Shown: positions 5,357-10,891 of the stretch, piece by piece
Layout: the number at the start of each line of letters is the position of its first letter
How positions within the stretch are numbered: position 1 is the stretch's first letter
Assembly: GCA_002423365.1 (NCBI GenBank)
Contig: DIVU01000063.1
Location: 2,869-13,759 of the forward strand
Length of the DNA stretch: 10,891 bases
Origin: Desulfuromonadaceae bacterium UBA6124
GTDB lineage: Bacteria; Desulfobacterota; Desulfuromonadia; Desulfuromonadales; Trichloromonadaceae
Reading direction: 5' to 3'
Notes under the pieces: generated by a model
What the model saw: only the letters and a program-made list of their open reading frames with translations
What the model was told of the DNA's origin: nothing
The model's database searches: none
Translations under genes and position numbers: made by a program

Positions 5357-7092
5357 TTCTCCAGGCGCTGAATGACTACTACGAGCGGAAGGTGGCGGAA
5401 CCTGTATCCGGGATGCCGCCATACGGGTACGGAGAGCAGAAGATCTCGTTCTGCTTCGTGCTCTCCCAAAGGGGAGAATTGGCTAATGTTGTAGATCTGA
5501 GGAGCAATCAGGGAGGTCAGGCTAGGCCTATTCTCCTTACGGTGCCGCTGTTGCCGTCCAAGCGGACGGTTAAGGAGATTTCCAACTTCTTGTGGGACAA
5601 CACAGGGTATGTGCTGGGCGTGGGAGACCCAAAAAAACTAGAGAAAGACCCCGAGCGATTCCAGAAGACTTTTGGTAAGTTTCGGTCACTCCATCTAGAA
5701 GTCGCCGAAACCGTTCAAGATGAAGGACTGGCTAAGCTCATCACCTTCCTGGCCAACTGGTCACCGGAGCGTATCGGTACTATCGAGAATTGGCCCGAGA
5801 TCCAAGACACGAACATGGTATTTCGGCTTGAAGGGGATACGAGCTATCTCCACGATCGGCCGAAACTCAGGGAAGCATGGGTCGCGCGTTATGCTGAAGC
5901 CGCCGGAGAGCGCAAAGGGGCCTGTCTTGTGACAGGCAAGCAGGCCCCTATTGCCGGCCTCCATCCTCCAATCAAAGGAGTTGGGAGGCAGACTTCAGGG
6001 GCCTCGATCATCTCGTTCAATCTGCCCGCGTTCACGTCCTACGGAAAGGAGCAGAGCTACAACGCACCTGTCGGCGAGCATGCCGCCTTTGCCTATGTCA
6101 CGGCATTAAACTATTTGCTGAGGAAAGGAAGCCGACAGCGGATTCAGCTAGGCGATGCTTCGACGCTCTTCTGGGCGGAGCGAAGCACGCCGGCCGAGGA
6201 TTTGCTCGCCTTACTATTCGACCCGCCGGTAAAAAACGCAGACGAGGTAGGCCCGACAGGACCTTCAGAAGATCAGGCGACCACTGCGCTTGTTCAGGAG
6301 GTGCTTTCTGCCGCCAAGGCCGGATGTCCGATTAGCGCAATGGATCCGGCACTGGACCCGGATGTTCGCTTCTACATCCTAGGGCTATCACCAAACAATG
6401 CGCGACTGGCTGTGCGTTTCTGGAACGTTTCGACCTTCAGCCAATTGGTGGAACGCGTTGGCCAGCACTTTCGCCACATGGGGATTGAGCGGCAGTTCGA
6501 GGGAGACCCTGAGTATCCATCGATTTGGCGGATCGTACTTGAAACAGCCCCGTTGCGAAAGAGCGAGAACGTCCCACCCCTCTTGGCAGGAGCTCTCGTG
6601 CGAGCGATTCTAGACGGCTTGCCATACCCACGGAGTCTTTTCACTGCAATCCTGGGCCGCATCCGGGCGGATCGCGTCGTCAACTACCTTCGAGCGGCCA
6701 TTCTCAAGGCATACCTTGTCCGTAACCGCCAGATGGAGGTGCCCATGTCACTCGACATCGAGCGAAGAGACCCTGCCTACCGGCTGGGCCGCTTGTTCGC
6801 CCTGCTTGAGAAGGCGCAGAAAGATGCCACCAACCCGACAGCCACCATCCGCGACCGCTACTTCGGCGCCGCCTCTGCGACGCCGGCGACCGTCTTTCCC
6901 CAGCTTCTTCGTCTTGGCCAGCACCACATCGGCAAGGCAGAATACGGGGGATACACCGACAAGCTCATAGCGGAGGTCGTGGATGGAATCAACGAGCTGC
7001 CTAAGCACCTGTCGCTGGAGGAGCAGGGTCTCTTTACCCTCGGCTACTATCACCAGAGAAACGCCCTATACCGGAAGGGCGACAAGGAGTAA
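5353..7092 (+). CDS. cas8c: Cas8c (Csd1), large Cascade subunit
   Basis: This 579-residue protein is the type I-C large subunit, which recognises the PAM and helps open target DNA. Family stretches include PYGYGEQKISFCFVLS (about 23-38), FLWDNTGYVLGV (about 78-89), HPPIKGV and GASIISFNLPAFTSYGKEQS (about 203-235), YNAPVGEHAAFAYVTALNYL, FWAERSTP and SPNNARLAVRFW (346-357). Length is normal for the family. The start ATG overlaps the cas5c stop, and GAGGAGGTGAG lies at 5339-5349, so translation is probably coupled. The last 115 codons form a helical small-subunit-like segment with its own internal start (separate entry). cas7c begins 3 nt after the stop codon. Confidence 0.96.
   Translation: MILQALNDYYERKVAEPVSGMPPYGYGEQKISFCFVLSQRGELANVVDLRSNQGGQARPILLTVPLLPSKRTVKEISNFLWDNTGYVLGVGDPKKLEKDPERFQKTFGKFRSLHLEVAETVQDEGLAKLITFLANWSPERIGTIENWPEIQDTNMVFRLEGDTSYLHDRPKLREAWVARYAEAAGERKGACLVTGKQAPIAGLHPPIKGVGRQTSGASIISFNLPAFTSYGKEQSYNAPVGEHAAFAYVTALNYLLRKGSRQRIQLGDASTLFWAERSTPAEDLLALLFDPPVKNADEVGPTGPSEDQATTALVQEVLSAAKAGCPISAMDPALDPDVRFYILGLSPNNARLAVRFWNVSTFSQLVERVGQHFRHMGIERQFEGDPEYPSIWRIVLETAPLRKSENVPPLLAGALVRAILDGLPYPRSLFTAILGRIRADRVVNYLRAAILKAYLVRNRQMEVPMSLDIERRDPAYRLGRLFALLEKAQKDATNPTATIRDRYFGAASATPATVFPQLLRLGQHHIGKAEYGGYTDKLIAEVVDGINELPKHLSLEEQGLFTLGYYHQRNALYRKGDKE
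6745..7092 (+). CDS. cas11c: Cas11c small subunit, internal translation product of cas8c
   Basis: An in-frame ATG at codon 465 of cas8c is preceded by GGAGGTG (6735-6741) with 3 nt between, a textbook ribosome binding site inside a coding region. It would give a 115-residue helical protein starting MSLDIERRDPAYRLGRLFAL and containing FPQLLRLGQHHIGK. It is known for type I-C (shown for the Desulfovibrio vulgaris system) that Cas11c is made by internal initiation within cas8c, as a C-terminal product of about this size. The assignment here is inferred from position, frame, size and the strong site. The nearby in-frame ATG at 6733 lacks a comparable signal. Confidence 0.85.
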   Translation: MSLDIERRDPAYRLGRLFALLEKAQKDATNPTATIRDRYFGAASATPATVFPQLLRLGQHHIGKAEYGGYTDKLIAEVVDGINELPKHLSLEEQGLFTLGYYHQRNALYRKGDKE

Positions 7093-7095
7093 ATC

Positions 7096-7998
7096 ATGAG
7101 CGACGCCATCCAGAATCGCTACGAATTCGTCTATTTGTTCGACGTGGAGAACGGCAATCCCAATGGCGATCCAGATGCTGGGAACATGCCGCGTATCGAC
7201 CCGGAGACCAGCCATGGGCTGATCACTGATGTATGCCTCAAACGGAAGGTCCGAAACTTCGTCGAGATAGCAGGCGCCGCTGGTCAGTTGCCGAAAGTGA
7301 AAGGCAAAACATTCAACGTGTATGTCCAGGAGAAGGCGATCCTGAACCAGCAGCACGCCATGGCATACGCAGCCTGCGGCCTGAAGTCCGAGGCCAAGAA
7401 GCTACCGAAGAAAGAGGAAGATGCACACCGCGTTAAGGACTGGATGTGCGGCAACTTCTTCGACGTGCGTACCTTCGGAGCCGTAATGACCACCGACGTC
7501 AACTGTGGGCAAGTCCGCGGCCCAGTACAGATAAACTTTGCTCGGAGCGCCGACCCAATCGTCCCGCTGGAGGTGAGCATCACACGAATGGCCGTCACTA
7601 CGGAGGCCGAAGCCGAAAAGCAGCAGGGAGACAATCGTACAATGGGCCGCAAGCACATCGTCCCATACGCACTGTACCGGGCCGAAGGGTTTGTGTCCGC
7701 GCCGTTGGCCGCAAAGACCGGATTCAGTGAGACGGACCTTGAGCTTTTCTGGCAGGCGCTGACAGTAATGTTTGATCATGACCGCTCTGCGGCCCGGGGC
7801 AAGATGGGTGCGCGCAACCTCTTCGTCTTCAAGCACCAAAGCGTTCTGGGGAACGCCCCGGCGCAGAGATTACTCGACCTCATCAAGGTCGAGCGATACG
7901 GCGACGCTGCCAAGCCACCGCGAAGCTTCGCAGACTACAAGGTGATAGTGGAAAAGGGGCATCTACCAGCTGGTGTCGAGCTTCAGGTGAAGCTGTAA
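7096..7998 (+). CDS. cas7c: Cas7c (Csd2), Cascade backbone subunit
   Basis: This 300-residue RAMP protein polymerises along the crRNA spacer to form the Cascade backbone. Diagnostic features are the N-terminal YLFDVENGNPNGDPDAGNMP (about 12-31), then DPETSHGLITDVCLKRKVRN, the long middle FFDVRTFGAVMTTDVNCGQV with RGPVQINFARS, SITRMAVT, and the late GFSETDLELFWQALTVMFDHD and SAARGKMG...LFVFKHQ blocks. Length is normal. AAGGAG (7084-7089) lies 6 nt before the ATG and overlaps the end of cas8c, so the two are probably translated from one message. The 86 nt after the stop carry a hairpin and separate it from the next gene. Confidence 0.97.
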   Translation: MSDAIQNRYEFVYLFDVENGNPNGDPDAGNMPRIDPETSHGLITDVCLKRKVRNFVEIAGAAGQLPKVKGKTFNVYVQEKAILNQQHAMAYAACGLKSEAKKLPKKEEDAHRVKDWMCGNFFDVRTFGAVMTTDVNCGQVRGPVQINFARSADPIVPLEVSITRMAVTTEAEAEKQQGDNRTMGRKHIVPYALYRAEGFVSAPLAAKTGFSETDLELFWQALTVMFDHDRSAARGKMGARNLFVFKHQSVLGNAPAQRLLDLIKVERYGDAAKPPRSFADYKVIVEKGHLPAGVELQVKL

Positions 7999-8043
7999 GA
8001 ACCAAGTGGGTTAAGTTGCGCCTCGTCCCTTTCCTGGCCATGG

Positions 8044-8061
8044 AGCAATGCCCGCATTGCT
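8044..8061. promoter_or_regulatory. Perfect hairpin in the cas7c to four-helix-gene gap
   Basis: AGCAATGC and GCATTGCT are exact reverse complements separated by CC, giving a 7-8 bp stem with a tiny loop. It is the only sizeable intergenic gap inside the cas operon. No T-run follows, so it is not a clear terminator. It could be an RNA processing or stability element between the interference and adaptation parts. Confidence 0.5.
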
Positions 8062-8084
8062 GCATGATATGGGAGGACGCTTGA

Positions 8085-8663
8085 ATGCCTGAGATAGACA
8101 ACCCTCCCCACCTGATTCCGCCCCACGGCGGATACAAGGACCTCAAGTCCTATCAGATGGCGGAGATTGTCTATGACGCTACGATGGTGTTCTGCAACCG
8201 GTTCATCGACCGACGATCCCGGACCCATGATCAGATGGTCCAGGCGGCCCGCAGCGGCAAGCAGAACATCGCCGAGGGCAGCATGGCGTCCGGGACGTCC
8301 AAGAAGACCGAGTTGAAGCTGGTCGGCGTGGCCCGGGCCAGCCTGGAGGAGTTGTTGGTCGATTACCAGGATTATTTGCGGCAACGCGGGTTCCAGACGT
8401 GGGGAAAGGACGACCCCAAGGCCGTCGCGGTCCGCGCGCTGGCGCGGACCGCGAATAGGTCCTATTCGACCTATCGGCCCTATTTTGAAACCGAGGGCTC
8501 CGAGGTTTCGGCCAACGCGGCGATCTGTGTGATTCACCAGACGAACTATTTGCTGGATCAGCAGTTGCGGGCCCTGGAGCAAGCGTTCCTGGAAGAGGGC
8601 GGGTTCACCGAGCGGCTGTACCGGGTCAGATCGCAGGTCCGCGACGGGAGGCGCAAGCCGTGA
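8085..8663 (+). CDS. S23-type four-helix-bundle protein within the cas operon
   Basis: This 192-residue protein belongs to the family known from 23S rRNA intervening sequences and from the Avd proteins of diversity-generating retroelements: small, basic, helical bundles that form oligomers and may bind nucleic acid. Evidence is the KDLKSYQMAEIVYDATMVFC helix, QMVQAARSGKQNIAEGS (50-66, with the hallmark NIAEG), KKTELKLVGVARASLEELLV and DYQDYLRQRGF. After about residue 115 a second segment with SANAAICVIHQTNYLLDQQL and a basic end makes it longer than the plain 110-130-residue family. It resembles proteins annotated as four helix bundle with a suffix domain. GGGAGG (8071-8076) lies 8 nt before ATG. 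Its end overlaps cas4 by GTGA, implying coupled translation. It is not a standard type I-C gene; a role in spacer acquisition is only inferred from position. Confidence 0.88.
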   Translation: MPEIDNPPHLIPPHGGYKDLKSYQMAEIVYDATMVFCNRFIDRRSRTHDQMVQAARSGKQNIAEGSMASGTSKKTELKLVGVARASLEELLVDYQDYLRQRGFQTWGKDDPKAVAVRALARTANRSYSTYRPYFETEGSEVSANAAICVIHQTNYLLDQQLRALEQAFLEEGGFTERLYRVRSQVRDGRRKP

Positions 8664-9298
8664 CGTTCGCCGAAGCCGATCTGGTGCCGCTCTCGGCGCT
8701 GCAGCATTATATGGTCTGCCCGCGGCAGTGTGCTTTGATCCATGTGGAGCAGATCTGGGTGGAGAGCGGGCTGACGGCGGAGGGGCGGCTGCAGCACGAA
8801 AAGGTGGATTCCGGGGGTGCGGAGTCCCGCCGGGACGTACGGCGGGTCCTCGCGCTGCCGATCCGCTGCTTGCGGCTGGGGTTGGTGGGGAAGGCCGACG
8901 TGGTTGAATTCTACCGGCAGCCGGACAAAGCCTGGCGTCCGTACCCTGTGGAACACAAACGGGGGCGGCGCAAGAAAGAGGACTGGGATCGGGTGCAACT
9001 CTGTGCACAGGCGCTGTGCCTGGAAGAGATGCTCAATGTTCCGGTACCCGAAGGGGCGCTGTTCTACGGCAAGGAGCAGCGGCGGGAAGTCGTCGAGATC
9101 GGCGAGGCGTTGCGCCGCGAGACCGAGGCGGTCGCCGCCGCGGTGCATAAATTGCTTGCGGAGGGTCGCACACCGTCGCCCGTCTACGCCAGGAAGTGTG
9201 ACAGTTGTTCGCTGGTTGACATCTGTCTTCCGAAGAGGGTCGGCGGCGACACGCCCCGCGTTGCCCGTTACCTGACGAAGGTCATGGAAGAGCCATGA
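8660..9298 (+). CDS. cas4: Cas4 exonuclease, adaptation module
   Basis: This 212-residue RecB-fold iron-sulfur nuclease trims prespacer ends and helps select and orient PAM-proximal ends with Cas1-Cas2 in type I-C. Visible features are CPRQC (20-24), H46, GKADVVEF (D80), PVEHKRGR (E98 and K100), QLCAQALCLEEM (113-124), FYGKEQRREVVE (135-146) and the C-terminal cysteines C180, C183 and C189. With C20 or C24 these can hold a 4Fe-4S cluster. All catalytic residues are present. The start is GTG at 8660, overlapping the stop of the upstream four-helix gene, with GGGAGG (8646-8651) 8 nt upstream. The C-terminus overlaps cas1 by ATGA. Confidence 0.96.
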   Translation: MTFAEADLVPLSALQHYMVCPRQCALIHVEQIWVESGLTAEGRLQHEKVDSGGAESRRDVRRVLALPIRCLRLGLVGKADVVEFYRQPDKAWRPYPVEHKRGRRKKEDWDRVQLCAQALCLEEMLNVPVPEGALFYGKEQRREVVEIGEALRRETEAVAAAVHKLLAEGRTPSPVYARKCDSCSLVDICLPKRVGGDTPRVARYLTKVMEEP

Positions 9299-10329
9299 AG
9301 AAGCACCTCAACACGCTGTTCATCACGACCCAGGGGACCTACCTCTCCAAGGAAGGGGAGTGTGTCGAGGTCCGCGTGGAAGGAGAGACCAGGGCGCGCA
9401 TCCCCATCCACACCCTGAGCGGCCTGGTCTGCTTCGGCAACGTCCTGTGCAGTCCGTTCCTGCTCGGGCACTGCGCGGAGCACGGGGTGGCGGTCTCGTT
9501 CCTTACCGAGAACGGCCGGTTCCTGGCCCGCGTCCAGGGGCCGGTCTCGGGGAATGTGCTCTTGCGGCGGGCACAGTACCGCTGGGCCGACGATGCAGGC
9601 CGCAGCACCGAGATGGCGCGCGCAATGCTTACCGGAAAGCTGGCGAATGCCCGAACTGTTCTCTTGCGGGCGGCGCGTGACCATGGGGGGGACGGCCGGG
9701 AAGAGCGGCTGCGCGGGGCCGCGTGTCGGTTGGTCGACTGTCTGCGGCGGATCGAAAGCAGCGGTTGCTCGCTCGATGAGATCCGTGGCATCGAGGGAGA
9801 GGCAGGTGCTGCCTATTTCGGGACCTTTGACGCCTTGATCACCGCACAGGACTCGGCGTTTCGGTTCGCGGGTAGGAATCGTCGACCACCCCTCGATCCG
9901 ACCAATTGCCTGCTCTCGTTTCTCTACACGCTCCTGGTGCATGACATCCGCGGCGCATTGGAGTGCGTCGGTCTCGACCCTGCCGTCGGTTTCTTGCACC
10001 GGGACCGTCCTGGCCGACCCGGCCTCGCGCTGGATCTGCTGGAAGAGTTCCGGGCGCCGGTCGTGGACCGCCTGGCGTTGTCGCTCATTAACCTTGGGCA
10101 GGTGAAGGCCAAGGGGTTTGAACAGCTTGAGTCCGGCGCTGTGCTGATGGACGACTCCACCCGGAAGGAGGTGATCCTGGCTTACCAGAAGCGGAAGCAG
10201 GAAGAGGTCGAGCACCCGTTTCTGCAAGAGAAGATGGCTGTGGGCCTGCTGTGGCACGCGCAGGCGCTGTTGCTGGCGCGCTATATCCGCGGTGACCTGG
10301 ACGGGTATCCGCCCTACATCAGGCGGTGA
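9295..10329 (+). CDS. cas1: Cas1 spacer integrase, type I-C
   Basis: This 344-residue protein is the integrase that, with Cas2, inserts new spacers at the leader end of the array. The N-terminal beta domain contains LNTLFITTQGTYLSKEGECV (5-24) and HTLSGLVCFGNV. The helical catalytic domain contains IEGEAGAAYF with metal ligand E169, GFLHRDRPGRPGLALDLLEE with H235, and the acidic D247/E250 pair. SFLYTLLVHDIRGALECVGL and DRLALSLINLGQV are also typical. Length is normal for I-C Cas1. Start and stop are unambiguous: its ATG overlaps the cas4 stop, and cas2 begins 9 nt after its stop. Confidence 0.98.
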   Translation: MKKHLNTLFITTQGTYLSKEGECVEVRVEGETRARIPIHTLSGLVCFGNVLCSPFLLGHCAEHGVAVSFLTENGRFLARVQGPVSGNVLLRRAQYRWADDAGRSTEMARAMLTGKLANARTVLLRAARDHGGDGREERLRGAACRLVDCLRRIESSGCSLDEIRGIEGEAGAAYFGTFDALITAQDSAFRFAGRNRRPPLDPTNCLLSFLYTLLVHDIRGALECVGLDPAVGFLHRDRPGRPGLALDLLEEFRAPVVDRLALSLINLGQVKAKGFEQLESGAVLMDDSTRKEVILAYQKRKQEEVEHPFLQEKMAVGLLWHAQALLLARYIRGDLDGYPPYIRR

Positions 10330-10338
10330 GGGCACAGC

Positions 10339-10629
10339 ATGTTTGTGTTGGTGAGTTATGACGTGTGCACCGAAGATGCCGACGGGCGGCGGCGCCTCCG
10401 TAACATCTCGAAGATCTGTCGAAACTACGGTCAGCGGGTCCAGTTTTCGGTCTTTGAATGCCTGGTGGATCCGGCCCAATGGGCGGCCCTTCGCGCACGG
10501 CTTATCGGCACGATGGACTCGGAGAAGGACAGCCTGCGCTTTTACTACCTCGGTGCCAATTGGAAGCGGAAGGTGGAGCATGTGGGTGCGAAGCCGTCGA
10601 TTGACCAGGAGGGCCCTCTTGTCTTCTAG
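10339..10629 (+). CDS. cas2: Cas2, Cas1 partner in spacer acquisition
   Basis: This 96-residue ferredoxin-fold protein forms the dimeric core of the Cas1-Cas2 integration complex. MFVLVSYDVCTEDADGRRRL (1-20) carries the conserved D8 after the first beta strand, followed by CRNYGQRVQFSVFECLVDPA and the C-terminal DSLRFYYLGANWKRKVEHVG segment typical of I-C Cas2. The ribosome binding site is modest (GTGAGGG overlapping the cas1 stop), consistent with coupling to cas1. It is the last cas gene before the leader. Confidence 0.97.
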   Translation: MFVLVSYDVCTEDADGRRRLRNISKICRNYGQRVQFSVFECLVDPAQWAALRARLIGTMDSEKDSLRFYYLGANWKRKVEHVGAKPSIDQEGPLVF

Positions 10630-10804
10630 CGCGAACCCCAAGCACACACCAAAACCCTGGGAGGTTCGCGGATCTGTAACCTGCTGGAACTACAGCGTCA
10701 AAGAGGACGGTCATAAATTTGCTTTGGATAAGGAGGCCCGGATGACAGGGTTTCGCAATCTGACCCCAGAACCCCCAATCGCAACGCGCAGTTAAAGAAG
10801 CGGA
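10630..10804 (+). promoter_or_regulatory. CRISPR leader
   Basis: These 175 nt between cas2 and the first repeat should contain the array promoter and the Cas1-Cas2 integration signals. An 8-bp inverted repeat (CGCGAACC at 10630-10637, GGTTCGCG at 10663-10670) sits directly after the cas2 stop. An A+T-rich patch, TCATAAATTTGCTTTGGATA (10711-10730), is the most likely promoter region, though I cannot fix -35 and -10 boxes. A 17-codon ORF lies at 10742-10795. Confidence 0.8.
10742..10795 (+). CDS. Possible 17-codon ORF in the leader
   Basis: ATG at 10742 is preceded by AAGGAGG (10730-10736) with 5 nt between, and reads MTGFRNLTPEPPIATRS to TAA at 10793-10795, nine nt before the first repeat. 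The site is good, but leaders often contain purine-rich stretches and I know no such peptide, so coding is doubtful. Confidence 0.15.
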   Translation: MTGFRNLTPEPPIATRS

Positions 10805-10891
10805 GTCGCCCCCCGCGCGGGGGCGTGGATTGAAACCGGCCCTGGCATGACATACCCCCCTCCACCATCGTCGCCCCCCGCGCGGGGGCGT
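10805..10891 (+). CRISPR. CRISPR array start, type I-C repeats
   Basis: One complete 32-nt repeat (10805-10836), a 33-nt spacer (10837-10869) and the first 22 nt of a second, identical repeat (10870-10891) are visible before the window ends. The repeat begins GTCGCCCC and ends ATTGAAAC, the usual I-C form. Positions 3-9 pair with 15-21 to give a 7-bp C-G-rich stem with a CGCGC loop. Cas5c would cut 3' of the stem, leaving the 11-nt tag TGGATTGAAAC if it follows the published Cas5d pattern. Transcription runs left to right from the leader. Confidence 0.97.

Noticed and set aside
8044..8061. Intrinsic terminator after cas7c
   Set aside because: The stem lacks a following T-run and its loop would be only two to four bases, so I list it as a hairpin of unknown role.
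7983..9008. Long open frame on the - strand opposite the four-helix gene and cas4
   Set aside because: The translation is Pro/Arg/Ala-rich low complexity and the + strand genes with clear motifs account for the sequence.
9268..10647. 459-codon open frame on the - strand opposite cas1-cas2
   Set aside because: It is a shadow of well-supported cas1 and cas2 and shows no family motifs.

Overview
The window holds a complete type I-C CRISPR-Cas locus on the + strand. It runs cas3 - cas5c - cas8c (with a nested cas11c) - cas7c - [four-helix-bundle gene] - cas4 - cas1 - cas2 - leader - start of the CRISPR array. The array is cut by the window edge after one full repeat, one spacer and part of a second repeat. 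The DNA is G+C-rich with strong GGAGG-type ribosome binding sites. ORF6N and S23-type four-helix-bundle genes and dispersed short palindromes suggest a G+C-rich bacterium with a repeat-laden accessory genome. I cannot assign a phylum from the sequence alone.

Left part (1-2459). This is accessory, repeat-rich DNA. It contains three copies of the 5' end of a Cas3-like helicase gene (start codon, Q-motif region, Walker A, then loss of homology). Two of them lie in a 432-bp-period tandem duplication. Five copies of a palindromic short repeat (core AAGGTACCAGGTACCTTTT, here R1) and five copies of a second short repeat (around GGTGTCCCCGGAATT, here R2) punctuate these fragments. One apparently intact ORF6N-domain gene (705-1313) is accompanied by what look like a C-terminal remnant (293-367) and a frameshifted N-terminal remnant (2258-2463) of relatives. 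The last remnant's stop codon overlaps the cas3 start.

Middle part (2460-7998). This is the interference module. cas3 encodes an HD nuclease-helicase; cas5c is the crRNA-processing subunit (type I-C has no cas6); cas8c, cas11c and cas7c build the Cascade backbone. The genes are closely spaced, in one case overlapping by ATGA, and read as one transcription unit. A strong internal ribosome binding site in cas8c marks the separately translated Cas11c small subunit.

Right part (7999-10891). An 86-bp gap with a perfect hairpin separates cas7c from a gene for an S23/four-helix-bundle protein. That gene overlaps cas4 by GTGA, and cas4 overlaps cas1 by ATGA. The extra gene is therefore wired into the adaptation module (cas4-cas1-cas2), which is not the usual I-C composition and is the best candidate here for something undescribed. 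After cas2 come a leader with a hairpin, an A+T-rich patch and a possible 17-codon ORF, then the array, transcribed left to right with repeats ending in ATTGAAAC.
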